64,000 nt of DNA from positions 23,181,267 to 23,245,266 of the forward strand of contig CM060072.1 in the NCBI GenBank assembly GCA_030533445.1, in the 5' to 3' direction. The DNA is from Cyprinodon diabolis. Lineage: Eukaryota; Chordata; Actinopteri; Cyprinodontiformes; Cyprinodontidae. The position numbers were made by a program, and so were the translations under genes. The notes below the pieces were generated by a model. The model did no database searches. It was not told the origin of the DNA and worked only from the letters and a program-made list of their open reading frames with translations. Positions 1 to 13,605 of this stretch are shown here, one piece after another. Numbering within the stretch: the stretch's first letter is position 1; each line of letters begins with the position of its first letter.

Positions 1-3000
1 GTCATTTCAAAATTCATTGAATAAAGTAAAAAAAAAAAATACTTAGACCCTCAGAAAAAGGACAAAATTTCCAATTAAATGGGCAAAAAAAGACTGAAAG
101 AAATACCTTGCACATTTTCCCACCCTTTCATAGAACATCTATAACAACAAAATATGAATTTATATTTTATCTTACTTGGAGACAGTTGAGAGATGCTGGT
201 AAATACGCCCCAGTCTTTCTGTTCACAAATAGTTAAACAAAGCTATGTTAGATGCTTGGTGTCAGGGTTGGTGGATGTAGTTGTGAACCCAAACGTAGAG
301 TAGAAGGTGGCAGGGAAGATTGTTTGCAAAATTCAATGAAAAGGTAAAAACACAAAATTCAAAGTCCAGAACTGATCTACAAGGAAACTCAAGAACAACA
401 ACAACAAAAAAAAAAACAGAACAAGAAAACATTAGGGGGGAATAAACCAAAAGAATGAAGAGGATCCAGCAATGAGTTACTGAACAGGAGGTGTATGTAT
501 GGGAGAAAGAAACGATTGGAGGACTAATTAGCTAATAGGGGGCAGGTGTAGACAGAGGTAACTAGAAGGAGCTAAGGGAAAGGAGACTAGCACAAGGTGG
601 GGACAGTGAATAATTAAAAAAAAAATACAATACTGCTTAAATATAAATCAAAATGGAAAAGAAACAAATGACACAGAATGAAATAAATCAAAGTGTAACT
701 AAAAACTTGAAAATAAACTTAAACAGAAGTCCCCAAAGGGCAGAATAATGTCTCTTGAGATATTATGTTAGATTTAACCCTACTTTAACATTCTTCATGA
801 CTTTCCATTACCTCTCCGGTGTGCTCCTTGAGTTCTTCTAGCAAACCAAACAACTCAGCTGGATTCATAATGAGATAAATTTACCAACTCAAGTCAGTTG
901 GTTGTACTTGGTTTTATTGAGGCTTGTCAGAGTAAAATGGTCCAAATACAATCACAAGCCAACATTTTTCATATTAATTGTAAAAAAATAATTAAATAAC
1001 ACAGTATTAAACAGGGTATCAATGATCTTTTCTCTTCTACAAAATGATCTCAATTTGTGTGCGTCAGTCACAAAACAACCCTATGAGCTACATATTTGTT
1101 TGTGCTTGAAATGTGAGGAAATGTGAAAATATCTTGATGCTTTAAGGTTTTCAAGTGCTGTATACAAGTGTGCATTTTTTTTTATTACGCTCTCTTCAGT
1201 CTAGTGTCGTGTAAAAGATAAAAAAAGAAAAAGGAAAACAACAACAGGTACTCTCAATGAAACTCATCGATGAGTCATCTGTGGGGCCATCCCGGGGTTT
1301 GTCTCTGTCAAGCCCTCAGAGGATTTTTGACATTTCTGGTGAGTGGGTGGCAGTGGCAGGGATTGAGAGGGCCAGCTAAAGAGTCAAGTCTTAACAGGTC
1401 AGTGCACTCAGTAGCATAATCCTTATCTGTGGGCTAAAGGGGTCAAAACAAGGCCAAGGTTTGAAACACCAACTAGGGCCAATGAAATGCTTTTTCATAC
1501 TCAAAGAGACCAATTGCTCTTTCCTCTACTCTTTCCTCTTGTGGTTGCTCTCCTTGGTCTAATCTATCAGCAGAAGCAGAAATAACGGCTGTGGTGTGAC
1601 AGGGATATGCTCCCGCTGCCTCGTACTGCCGTATCTATCCCCAATCTCAACGTTCACTTCCTCTACTTGCCATTTTGACAAGATGGGACTTGTACCCAGG
1701 ATTGCACGTTTCTGGGTGGGCACGCAGTTTATGTGAGCACACATGACGTCAAGCAGGAAAAAAAAGAAAAAAAAAAAAGAAAGTGCCTTTCAGAAATGAC
1801 AGGATGCAGATTTGGAAGGAAGTTTTTCCCAAAAAAACCTCATGTGCTCTTCCCCACTTTCTAAACATGTCTTCAAGCAGACACCCTACAATGAGTTGTG
1901 AGAATGTTGTAGAAAGAAAGCTTGGTTTAACCATATCTGTAAATTGACACAAAGCTTTAAAATGCATCAATTTATCCAATGGCTTTAATTTAAGACCAGC
2001 CCAATTTTTCATGAAGTGAAATATTTTCAAAACTCCAAAAACTTTATTTCAGCTAGCTCTTTTACAATGTGCAGTAACAAGTGGAGGAGGGGCAAGACTC
2101 TTTAAATAAATACATAGCCAATACAGGTCAGTCACACCTAGTGGCTAAATGCAGAGGCAAACTGGTTCCAGAAAGAGCCATGTCGCTGCTGGTTTTCTTT
2201 GTAGCCAAGCAGAAGCAAACCAGACAACAGACATCTTATCAAGTCATTATATTAAGACTGAACTCACTTGATAAGATGAATGGAGTCTGGTTTGCTAATA
2301 CTTGGTTGGAAAGAAAATCAGCCGCCTCATGGTCCTTTCTGCATCCGCAACTGTTTGTGTTTTACCTGGAGGAGTAGTGGCACTAAAGATGGACTCTTAT
2401 AAGAAGCTCTTAGGGACTTCAAAGAGGAAATAAAAGATGGAGAAGGAAAAAGATATTGCCAATGAGGGGGACACCATGCATTATATTGACGTAATTCAAA
2501 TAATCAATTTCTACAGGGTGTCAAATAACTAGGCTTTCCAATCAATGTTTTAATAAGTTTGTCTTTACTGGGAGTACCATGTTTCTTAATAATAAGATAT
2601 GACAAACTCCTGGCTCTGTGTTACAGGCAACTCTTGCGTTTCTACAGCATGCTTCTGATAACTCCATCCGCATGTTTCAGACTTAAATTCTAACTTAAGT
2701 GGTAGTCTATAGGCCTATTTTAAGAAGAAACAAAATGGAAGCATGCATTCTGTAGATTTCCCCATATACCAGAGAGTCAGACTTAAATTATAATTTTTTT
2801 AAAGGCATAAATTAATTAATTAATTTTAAAAAAATCAGGGCCCCAGGCATACCCAGGCACAGCAGATCCACAAAAAAGGGTCTGCTGATGTATATTACTA
2901 GGTGGAAGTGTAGGAGCAGTCATTTAAATGTGATTCCTCAATATTTTGATATATTTAAAACCCTATGAAGATGTGTAATTTATTGAAACCTGTTAAAAAT

Positions 3001-3099
3001 GCTTGTTTGACAATATTACTTAGTGGCGAAGAACACATACAGAAAGAGCCACGTTGAGTGATGAACTTCTTCCGATAAATTGCCCTTTTAGTTGTAATC
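1..3099. other. No gene seen; A+T-rich intronic DNA
   Basis: Only short chance frames, poly-A and poly-T runs and low-complexity patches are present. I recognise no exon, RNA gene or complete repeat. A perfect CRE palindrome TGACGTCA lies at 1744-1751. Confidence 0.5.
1744..1751. promoter_or_regulatory. CRE palindrome TGACGTCA
   Basis: A perfect 8-bp cAMP-response element, the CREB/ATF binding sequence. A single 8-mer is expected about once per 65 kb by chance, so function is unproven. Confidence 0.2.
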
Positions 3100-3190
3100 C
3101 GAAATATTTTTTACTTGTACTCAAGTAATATTTTCCAGAAGTAACAATACTCTTATAGTAAATAGATAATGCCCTCTTTTAGAGTCTCAA
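3100..3190. mobile_element. Fragment of fish hAT MITE (TACTTGTACTCAAGTA type)
   Basis: The segment contains the TTTTACTTGTACTCAAGTAA motif and AGTAACAATACTCTTA typical of the ends of abundant fish hAT MITEs built from AGTACTTGAGTA-like words. No complete terminal repeat or target duplication is visible. Confidence 0.4.
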
Positions 3191-5044
3191 GTAATCTTTG
3201 GATTTTTTTTAATATGTTACCTTGTGCCAGGGGGACTGGGTAGTAATTCTCCCAGGGTGCCCAATGGGCTAGAACCGTCATATAGTGATGCTGTGATATT
3301 TACCTCTTAGATATGAACATACCGAAGCACACTCATTTGAGCATTTCTACTCATACTGTTTAATGAGCCTTTGACCCTGACAACATAGATCATTTTCAAA
3401 AGTGAGGCTTATACTAACTACAGAAGAGAACCATCTAAAGAAGGCATGTAAGTCATTTTCAATTCTGCCAAAATTGGTGTGTAAGTTCGCTTCAAGCGAT
3501 CTTAAACACCTCAAGACATATAACGTCTCAGGAAATATTTTTCATATCCTTGCTTTATTTGAAGTCTTGCTTTAACAGAACACTGAACACCCCTCTGGGC
3601 TTTCTTCCAGACTTTATCCTGAACAATAAATTTAAGATCCTCTTCCCATGTTTGTCTGAAATTGCTGATAGATTTATGGAATAATAGATGATCTAGTAAC
3701 AGATAACCTTCAAAAAATTTGGCAAAATTAGAGATGTGAGAAAATTTATACTGTGTCAGAATAAGTAAAATAAAATAGGAAAACAATTAATCATACCATT
3801 CAGATCTGATATAACATAATAATAAGAATCTCACTAATAAAACTAAAGTGGAATGAAATAAAAAAAATACATGGATCATAATTATAAAATGTAAAGAAAA
3901 TAGGCTCAAACCTTTGGTTGCTACTGTGTGCGCTCACCATAAATGTTTCATGTCTTACTGCCTTATTTTTGCTGCTCCAAAAAAACAAAAAAAGAGGAGA
4001 CAGCTTTCCTCTCCTGTGGAGCCAGGAAGCTGCCTCCTAACAGCAGCATACCTGCACATCATCACACTGATACCCCTCAAAAGCACTCCTGCCCTTTCAC
4101 AGCCAGGGGAGTTTATCTTTTTCAACATAATGGCTTCAAACAGCCATTAGGTCTCGTTGTTTACATCTGTCTGGGATTTTTTTTCTTTCTCCAACAAAGT
4201 GGACATGGATGTAATCGCAAGTGCATGTGTGGTGATCGTGGGGTGGACTGAGGGGGGTGGTAAAGTACTGTATGATGCTTGCTTTTAACACCCATCTGCA
4301 GGTTTATTGCTCTAAAGTGAGAGGTCCAAAACCTCAGCAGGACATTGAAATTAGAGGAAGATCAAATGGAAGTGGTGCAAAAGAAGGGTGAGGAGGGAGG
4401 AAGCAAAAGTAAAATGCATGACAAAGGGATTTGATAGTTAAAAGATAATACATGAGATGGAACAAAAAAGCTCAACCTGCTGATATTCTCTGCATGCAGG
4501 CTACCTGACTACAGAGATAAAAAGATGCAAATTTGGCTTTAGTGGCTGTTTAAAGAGACACAATTGTCGGAAGATAAGTGGTTTACACCTAACTGTTTTA
4601 TATAAAAATAAACTGAATTGAATTGAATTCTATCAAAATTTTTCTTATTGTGTTGGCAGAGAAAACAAAAAATGACTGACTAGGTGTAGTTTTGTTGTAT
4701 ATTTAGGTTCCAGGAAGAATAATACAGATTAAACTGAACAGAAATGCTGTATAGAGTAAAATACTGCATTAAAACTACAAATAGCATTGATATTGAGATT
4801 GAAAAAAAATGAAGCATAATCAGTATGTAAATATAACATCTAAAAAAGGGGGAGAAGATTGAGAATGTTTTGTACATATGAATCTGACTCCTCATCTGCA
4901 TTAATTTCCAGCCCTGCTGTCTTAATCTATGTCACTATCGCTGTTTTGCTACAATAAGCTGTGCTCAAACTACACAGGTTCACTTTGTTATTTGATTTTC
5001 CCTTTGTTTTGTTGCAACATCATGTCAGTGTGTATAGAAATATA
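3191..5044. other. No gene seen
   Basis: Short chance frames only, some running through poly-purine tracts. Apart from the LINE tail at 4597-4629 I recognise nothing. Confidence 0.45.
4597..4629 (+). mobile_element. Minimal 3' tail of an L2-type LINE
   Basis: The tail TATAAAAATAAACTGAATTG followed by further TTGAA units matches the 3' end of the L2 copy at 16171-17258. Only the last 30 or so bases are present, a severely 5'-truncated insertion. Confidence 0.5.
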
Positions 5045-5215
5045 GTAACAAGCCAGTTTTGAGAAAGTAAGGAGTAGAAAGTACATATATTTGGGTTTAA
5101 ATATAGTGAAGTAAAACGTCCTTGGAAAATAAATACTCAAGCAAAGTAGATATACCGTAAAATGCAGTTTAGGTAGCTAAGCATTTATACTTTGTTACTT
5201 GACAGCTCTGCAATG
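5045..5215. mobile_element. Degenerate hAT MITE fragment
   Basis: GTAAGGAGTAGAAAGTACAT at about 5068 and CTTTGTTACTTGACAGCTCTG at about 5191 correspond to internal and terminal words of the MITE family at 38728-39356 and 45595-45760. The far end and a target duplication are not visible. Confidence 0.45.
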
Positions 5216-6865
5216 GATGCGACGAAGCCGAGCGAGTCAGCAACACCCAGCGGAGGTGCCTAAAGAAACAGAAAAGTTCCAGATCAAGTGTGAAAAAGCG
5301 TAAAATATATGGTGCCAAAAAGACACAAGACACAAGCAGCACTCTGAAAACAATATGAATGTTTGTGTTTAATGAAGCAGTAGCTAAAGCTCAAGAAGTA
5401 TTCTGATTTTCCTGCGAATTTGATGGAATTTTTTAGACATAGCTTTTATTTTCCAAGGTCAATTGTGCCAGTTTAAAGGTAACAGATGACTACCAAACAA
5501 AAGCTGACTCACTGACAACTTTCACAACACTCACAGTTAAATGGATGCACTTCAATAAAATCATTTTGATCTACCACAGCTATTTGGTACTTTGCAAGAA
5601 TCACATTTAAAAATAAATAAGAAGTGGAATTTATGTGTAAGAGGAGGGAGTAATGCAGGGCCGATTCAGCTCTTTGAAGTTTCCTGCAGCACAATGCTGT
5701 CACCATGGTAACCGCAGTCTTAAGGGTAGCAGCAAGAGTATGTATGAGAGAAAGAGGGAGAGAGATGTGAAAGGGCCTAGTGAAGATAAGAGACAGAAAG
5801 GAGATAATGTGAGAAGTACAGGGAGAGGAAAATCAAGAAATGTAAAGACAGAGGAGCAGCAAAGAGCTGGAAGTTTGTTGCAGAAACATAAAGAGAGAGA
5901 GAGGGGTATGTGCTGAGCTGCTGGGCTGTAGCTGTTCAATAACAGAAATGTACAAGGGTAAGCCTTTACCAGGCCTCCTGGGAAGCACTGCAGCAGCATC
6001 TCAGAGAGAGGAGACATGACAAACATCAGTACTGGGCATGCTCTCCTCTCAAGGCAGTGGAGAAAATGAGATTTCAGCTCAATGGGTTAGTTTAGCCATA
6101 CATGTACTCCACCCGTCCAACTTAAAAAACATACACATACAAGCACCCTGTTCCAGTCTTCCACTCACTTCAGAAGCACATGACACCATCAATGCCTTTC
6201 CCCGTTTCACATGTTGCCCCCAGTGGCAAGGTTTGATTGATGTGCCCCAGAACTGATTGATGTAATTGAAAGAGGCATCTTTCCCCACTTATGGCCAAAG
6301 TGACTCAGACTGTGACAGGTTTGATCGGGACTGTGAGGAACCAACAGATGAGCATAGCAACACATCAGCCAATGGGGCCTGATACTGCAACAACGGACCG
6401 CGTCTGCTCTGAATACACAAAAACATACATACACTAACACAGACACACACACCACCCTGAAACCAGATGTGATCTCTGTGCCTGCAAAACTCCCACTGAC
6501 CATCCTCCTAATCTGGTCAGATGCTAAAGCTGAGCGGTGAATGACCCTCCTGCCTGTTTGTCTTTAAATTACAATAAAAAATTGATAATTATTTCTTTTT
6601 TTTTTCTTATCGCTTTCCCTCTGTTTTGTTTTTTATTTTGACTCGTTATGCTTGCTCTGCGGGTAGACATACACTTGCCAAGACAGAGATAAAACTGTGT
6701 GATTGTCATTGTTTCAGGCCTAGAAGCTGATGCCTATCTTAGGCAGCGGTCATGGTTATATGAGGAGGTGTCTGGTTATGTGTGTGACTTTTGTTTTTGT
6801 GTGCTTTGAACGCATGTGATCAACAGGGAGTGCAGAGGATACCTGGGAAAACTGCACGGGAAAAG
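5216..6865. other. No gene seen; purine-rich patch
   Basis: A GA-rich stretch at about 5735-5910 generates long chance frames on both strands, and the CA-rich 6110-6460 does the same. There is no homology I recognise. Confidence 0.4.
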
Positions 6866-8000
6866 AAGTATTTACACCCTTGGAGTTTGTGCTTATTTCA
6901 TCAAGTTCAAATCTCATACTTCAGTTCATTTTATTTTGATAGTCTAACATGAAGTAGTACATGTTGGTGAACTGATAGAATGTTCTTTTAAGGTTTAAAA
7001 ATAATGTAGCATATCTTTTCACAAATCAAATTCAAAATAGCATAGCATGTCCCCTTGAATCTCAGGTCTCTACATAAAAGCCGGTAGGAAAAAAGGCCTG
7101 TAGGAATTACCTGTTGTATTTTCTCTGTAATTACTGCTGCTCTTTTAATGGCTCATATATTTGTACGGGATGGTTAGTGAACAAAGGGAAAGCATAAATC
7201 AGATTAGGATGAAACGGGGGTATTCTAGCTCTGGAGGAGCTGCAGAGACCCATAGATCTGATGATAGAATCAGTTTACAGGGCTTACAGCTGTGACCTTC
7301 ATAAATTTGGTCTTTCTGGAAAAACTGAAAAAGGCACACAAAACATGTAAGTCAAAGCAAGCATGTGAAAGAACGCTCTTTGTGGTGATAAGAACCCTTT
7401 TAACTTGTTGGAGAAGAGTAAAAATGCAGATAATCATGCTTGGTCATGGCAATATGGTCATGGCAATATGATGCTGTGGTGATGAGACTCTTCTGTATAG
7501 ATAAGGAAGCAGGTCAGAGTTGATGGCAGGATGGATGGGTATACATATAGAGGAATTCTAGAGGACAATCTTTTGGAGGCTGATAATAAATGAGATTAGA
7601 TCAGAGGTTTACCTTTCTTCCAACAGGATAACAGCTTTAAACATACAGCTGAAGCTAAATTACAATTGGTTATATAGATGTGAAGACATGACGTGAAGGT
7701 TCACGCTTTAATCCATTTGAGAATTGATGGCATGAAATTGATGATAGCACTTATCTTTCTAAACTTGAGCTGTATTGCTAAATTTAAGTCTCTAAAAGTA
7801 CAAATTGGTAAGAAGAAAAAAAACACTAAAATATTGCAAAATTTAAATGCAGTAAAGGTTGGTTCTATTAACAAATGGTAAACCTTTACTTTTTTCATTT
7901 AAATTGTTATAATGCACAACTTTGTACTAATCTCTCACATAAATGATAAAAAGTGGAAAAGATCACAAGGTGTGAACATGTTTTAGAAGGAATGTATCAG
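6866..8000 (+). mobile_element. Decayed Tc1-like DNA transposon, near full length
   Basis: The left end resembles the fish family whose ends read like AAGTATTCATACCCCTTGAAC (here GTATTTACACCCTTGGAG). The middle, about 7300-7660, keeps nucleotide similarity to its transposase gene. That includes the segment around ATGCTGTGGTGATGAG and CAGGATAACAGCTTTAAACA, which derives from the catalytic QxDNxxxH region. The right end near 7990 has AAAAGTGGAAAAGATCACAA. The reading frame is destroyed by many stops and indels. Related pieces lie at 19705, 30145, 32560 and 47074. Confidence 0.65.
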
Positions 8001-10677
8001 TAAAGGCTTTAAGCTATCGGTTTTTCTTTACAACTGTAATGCCCTGCAGCACCACTGGAGATGAGTTCTATAATAGCAGAGGTACTGGTATGCATTTTAT
8101 CTAGTATCTACTATAAGAGGCTTTTAAATAGAACAATTACAGCTCACTGACACAGAAAAATATCTTTAATGATGAATACTAAGAACATGATCCTCTTAAC
8201 TGACAATCTGCTCTATCTTCTTAAGGCTGTTTGATTGGATCTCTGTATTTTTCCTTCTTCTAAATGCATTTATTTGGCGTTTGTCCCTCTGTCTGTCTCT
8301 CTGCCTGTCTCCCTCCTTCTCTTTTAGGCATAGATTAAGAGGTTTGTGTTACTGTGAGCAGATTGACTTGAAGATAGACGCTGGAAAGCAGATCTCCTCC
8401 ACCTCCTCATTCTGCTCTTTCGCTCTCGTTCTCACCCAGATGAATGGACAAACATTCTCCCACATGCTCTCACAGTTTATCAAACACACACCCACATAAG
8501 ACTGGATCTTCGCGCAAACACATATGTGCACTCTCGCCAAAAAGACAACTGCACGCACTTAATCTAAGTGTCCTCCAGCTGACTAAGTATACACTGTCAC
8601 ACTCAGATCCAAACACGACCCCCTCAAACACGCACATATGCCTGCAAAACACGCAGGTGCATCCATATGTAAATACTGTTGGGGAAGCACATGGGTTGCT
8701 GATGTGTTCAAAATAGATATTTTTCCACTAATGGTGAACATAAATCATTTCTCCGTGTGATAACATACGTCATGTTAAAAATCAGCGTTCAGGACGTCAC
8801 CTGTGAATCACAGTCTTTCAACACAACTGCTATCTTATTTCTATCTTATTGGACATTGTTTTTGACTCATACTAAATAACCTTACAGCTTGGTGCTATTG
8901 CATAACTTTTGGTTTTGGATCTTATTGCATTTTTCAAATCATCATGTTAAAACTTGTATATATGAATGTATATATCTATGTATATGCATGTATCAGAGGA
9001 AAATAAGGTAAACACGATAAGCACGTTTTAAACGATAATATGGTTCATTAAGTGAACAAGACACAGCAGATTAACCTGACTTCAAAGACTACACCTATGA
9101 TTAACTTTATTTTCATTGAAAGTTTAATCCGACTAGCCACAGCCATGTCTAATAAACCAAGTCTTGCATAAACAACAAGAACTGTCTGACAAAAAGAAGT
9201 AGGATAACAACACATTATTTTGGCAAAACTATAAAAATAATTTAAAAAAAAGAAACCGAAAAAGAAGAATTCGGACATGAGACTTTTCAAAGCATTGTAA
9301 TAACATTAATTGTACATTTCTGTAAGTCATATAGTGAAAATTCAATTAAATAAAGAAAACTGATTTAATATGTCTCCATTGAAGTTGATTCTGCCAATTA
9401 GGTTTTCATAAAAACAGAGGATTTGACATTTACTCAAAGGAAAACACAGGAAGGTTGTCCTCTTATCAGCAGACCCCCCTCTTTAAAAACATACAAGCAT
9501 CCGCTCTCTGCTTTGCATTCTTTGCATCAAATCAAATTCCTTCAGTGCTCTGCACTTGTCCTTTATCTCCAGAATGTGCTTTTGGGGCAACACAAACATG
9601 TCAGGATGAGGACACCCGGAGGAGTTTCACACAGTTGGATCAGCATCTTGGATTTGTCATTTGCATTTCTGCTTGCCCCTCTCATAGATTAACAGAAGTA
9701 GGCCTTATCACTTTGTTAGTTTTTCACCAACGTGGGCTTTTCCTGGAAAACAGGTCACTTTGTAAACTTAGATCATCTTTTGGCCAGCGTATGTCCAGAT
9801 CGAGGCGGGCTCAAATTGACTGAACCCGATAAGTGGGCAAGAGTGCCAGGAGGGCCTCACACAGAGCTCTGGCTGAGAGCCACAGAGCAACAGCGGCAGT
9901 CGGGTCATCTCAAAGCGTAAACAAGACCACTTGGATGGACAAAAAGCCCTCGATAAGCTGGGGTAAATCCCAACATGGCAGTAAATAACAAGCAAAAAGG
10001 AGGTCAAAGCATACTAAGGCTGTAATAGTTAAATGACAAAACTGCTGCCAGTGCTTAGAAGCTTATGGACAGAGGTATAGAACCAAGGGCGACATTGATA
10101 TTGGCCCCCATCCGGAAAAAATAAAAAAAGAATTTTATATATATAAGTTTTATGCTAAGTTTTAAAAGTGGTAAAAAATAGAACAAAAACCCACAGGCTT
10201 TGTAATGATGCTAACTGGCTTGTTCCTGAATACAAACTCTACAAAATCTTTATACTTCTGCTTTGTTTCACTGTTTACTGCTGAATGATCAGGGAAAACA
10301 CACGGATAATTTATTTTACTGCAGGATTTTCTTTTTGTATGTAACTTTTCTTACCCCCTCAGCATCCCTTTATAGAACCAAACCTTTAGTCAAATGTATC
10401 ATCATTGAGTTTTACGATTATACGATGATAATTAGCTAAAGAATCTCAAACACAACATGTGGATCAGATTAATTTCATTGTCTGATCCATTTTCCTTAGT
10501 ATATTTGAAAGGACTGTAACAATACAGTTAAGAGCAATCAAGCTCAAGAGCGAAAAATGACCAATAATGAACCGTAAACAGTAAAAACAAGTAAAGCTGA
10601 TTATCAGACAGTTTGGATCATTGTTATCAAAATAGAAATATTACTCTGATCATTGATTGATTATCAGTATACCTTAC
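8001..10677. other. No gene seen; possibly conserved intronic DNA
   Basis: Contains C-rich and CA-rich stretches (8280-8680) and a moderately GC-rich segment (9420-9960) with no repeat signature I recognise. The frames inside it look like chance. The 9420-9960 segment could hold an enhancer, but nothing in the sequence proves it. Confidence 0.35.
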
Positions 10678-11506
10678 CAGGTTTGGACTGGGAACGATTT
10701 TTGGCCCTGGTATTTTTCCATCTACATCGGCCCACTTATTGACCTTTCCCCAAAGAAAAAAAAAAATAGAAGCACAGTCAAACGTTTACGTCTCAAATGG
10801 CAAACACGTTATGAATACACATTGTTTATTAACTGATCTATCTTCAAGCATCACACGACAACCATCACCAAGACTTCTATAATGTAGTTTTTCTGGCTTT
10901 GGTTAACATGGACGTGACAGTGACTGCTGCTGCGTAATGTCCAAACTCACCACTTCAGCAGGGTTGCCAGGTGTCACTGACTCACGTTTTCCAGACCAAA
11001 AAATGTTCATAAACCACCTGGATATACGAAATAACGCACAATTTGAACCAAAGTCTATTGATCTCTTAGTCCATAAATCTAAACAAATAAATTTTTTACC
11101 CATAGACGGCCATCCTAATGTGCCAGATTGGGAAACATCCCAACCTGGCGACAATGCACCTAAGACAGGAAACGTTAGCCTTTAGATACAAAACTCCATC
11201 ACCGCAACAATTCTCTGCGAAGTATTCCAACATAAATTCGCCAAATATAAGAGGAACATTACACCATATGCCAAACATCACAAGGATGTGCATAACAAGG
11301 AAGGGCTATATATACTGCATGCAGCATTTATGTAGTTAACATTGTATTAGTTCTTGAGCTCCTTGAGTTATTTACTGTAACAGGTAGGTGCTTCGACCGG
11401 AGAGTAAGTGTTGGGGCCGGTATGATTTAAGGATGGCCAGCCCTTTCATGCTGAATTTAGGAACGGCCCACCGGGCATAGTATCACAGTTTACCAGTCCG
11501 AGCCTG
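10678..11506. mobile_element. hAT-type nonautonomous element, 829 bp, with target duplication
   Basis: Terminal inverted repeats: left CAGGTTTGGACTGGGA, right end reading inward CAGGCTCGGACTGGT. Flanking 8-bp duplications are TACCTTAC (10670-10677) and CACCTTAC (11507-11514), 7 of 8 identical. The inner flanks GGCCCTGGTATTTTT and GGAACGGCCCACCGGGC fit a known-looking fish family. The frames of 60-90 codons inside show no transposase motif. Confidence 0.75.
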
Positions 11507-12364
11507 CACCTTACCCTGAACATCATGAACAACTGTTACTACTCTGGATAACTTCCAGTTCCCCAGTTGCTAGGATCCATCCTTTATTGGGAAATACAAG
11601 ATGGCATTCAGACATAGACACTCTATGAGCCCAGCAGAGAACATAACTCTGCTAGCTACTCTGAAAGGATAACCTTCTCTCTGGAGCTGCTGCTCATCTT
11701 TTATATCGCTGTTATTCAGTCTGCCCTGCCTGTCCTGTAAGGTGTGGTTTGGCTCAGTCACAAATAGAACAGGGCAAATGAGCAACGAATTATCAGGTTT
11801 GCAAAAAGGATCATTGGAGATGACCTTCTTTTCATCCTGGACTTGTATGTGTTTGTGTACTGAACAAGGGCAGCTAACATCTCTGCAGATCCCACACATT
11901 TTGGGCACAACCCGTTTAGACCTGCATCTTCCGTTCAGAACTACATACAGTAGCACACCCAGTTACCATGGAGACAGTTTCTTTCCCTCTCTCTCTGGTT
12001 TAACACAGTGAACACCATAGGTCTAAAACAATCAGCTGGTAAATTGTTAAACAAAATTAGCTAAAATCTTTATTTAAAAAGTTTTGAATGTAAAGACATA
12101 TGTGTTTATATATTGTTCTTTTTATCTGTAAAGTTATTGTATCTGTGCTTAGTGTCTGTACCCTGTGAGTGTTTGAAACCTAGTTCAACTTCCTTTTTTT
12201 CCTCCCTTAATTCTGATTTATATTATTAAAAAAATATTCTTTAACAGGCATATGTGATATATTAGTTTAGAACAAGTTCAGTTGTCAGATTAAAAGTGAC
12301 TTAGAAAAAACATATACAAAAGTCTTGAATGATGTTTTCATTAAGCTTGGATTATTATTTATAA

Positions 12365-12620
12365 CTAGAAAAGCACCCGGAGAGCGCAGACCTCCACCGA
12401 TTAGCTAATTTCCCCCAACATATTGAGTTAATATTCACAGAATCTTTCCTAGATCCAGATGTTGATTGTGATCATTGCCAAAATTTAATAATTTGTTGCC
12501 AGTCACAATAAACATCTATGGAAATTTCAGCAAAATCCGTCCAAAACCTTTTTTGTTATTTTGAAACCTGGAAAAAACGACTGTCAAACCAACACAGATG
12601 AAAATATGACCTCCTTGTAG
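12365..12620. repeat. Interspersed repeat, class uncertain
   Basis: The segment around AGAGCGCAGACCTCCACCGA through ATTTCAGCAAAATCCGTCCA to CATGACCTCC-like words resembles a repeat common in fish genomes. I cannot assign it to a class and see no inverted termini or target duplication. Confidence 0.4.
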
Positions 12621-13514
12621 GGATTTTTTATTGATTTAAAGTAAAATTCTTATGGTAAGTGTTGTGTTTTCATTAGGTGTAAGCTGAATTCATTGTAAAA
12701 TGTAGCATGTCGACTTTTCCAACCTGAAGTAGCGAAAATTGAGGAATTCATCTGTATTTAATTCCTTATAGAACCCTTTGTCATTTTTACCACTGTATAT
12801 GTGAAAAGAAAAAAAATTTTATTCTTTTAGTTTTAGTAAAGGCATATGATCTCATTTCATCTTATCAGATAAGCATGATGACAACAAAAACATGATACAA
12901 AAAATTGTGAGAATAACTAACCATTAGCTGATAACTTTGCTGAAGTCATTTTAAAAGAAATTTTGGGATTGTCAGCAAAATATGGGACCATTTTGAAATC
13001 TTTTATGCTTAAACCTTTACAAAAATGGAAATTGCTGGTTTTCTCCAAAATGTTGCTGATATCTCATCTCTCTCTCGTAAACCCAAGATTATGTATCCTA
13101 TTGTCTTCTGAGCAGGGTGCATCATCACTCTCATGGTAAATAGTGATAGAAAGAAGGTACCTTCCATTGTATTAGTTTATAAAGTGTATTTTTACTGTTT
13201 TTGTAAAGCTAGCTTACCTACATTGGCTACCTGGCTTGTAGCCATTTAAGGATAGGTTTGTGAGCCTAATGTCAAGGAGACCGCAAGGGAATGAAAAGAA
13301 ACATGCCTAGACAATCAGTAGACATCTGAACAGATGGAATGGAGAAAAAGTAGACATGGGCTTACACAGCTTACTCTGCAGAGACTTTCAGCAACTCTGA
13401 TCTTACTGTCTTTTTACTGGACTTCTTTGAGGAATGTTGTTTTTTTTCATTTTGCGTAAAACAACCCCGGAGTCAAGGAGTATCGATATCACAGGAGAGA
13501 TATATCCCCCTTTT

Positions 13515-13605
13515 GTCTACATTGCAGCAGTGAGGTGATGGTTAGCGTGCTGGTCTGTGGGCCAGCTGGGACACATCTGAGTTCACCCCACGCACACTGA
13601 AGCTC
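13515..13605 (+). repeat. Possible tRNA-derived SINE head
   Basis: GATGGTTAGCGTGCTGGTCT resembles a tRNA A-box region, and GAGTTCACCCC about 35 bases later resembles a degraded B box. No 3' tail is evident, so this may be chance. Confidence 0.25.

Noticed and set aside
5653..6026. Charged 87-codon plus and 108-codon minus frames
   Set aside because: They come from a GA-rich low-complexity stretch; no domain and no splice context.
11570..11956. 128-codon minus frame
   Set aside because: No recognisable domain and no splice signals that I can defend; similar to chance frames elsewhere in the intron.
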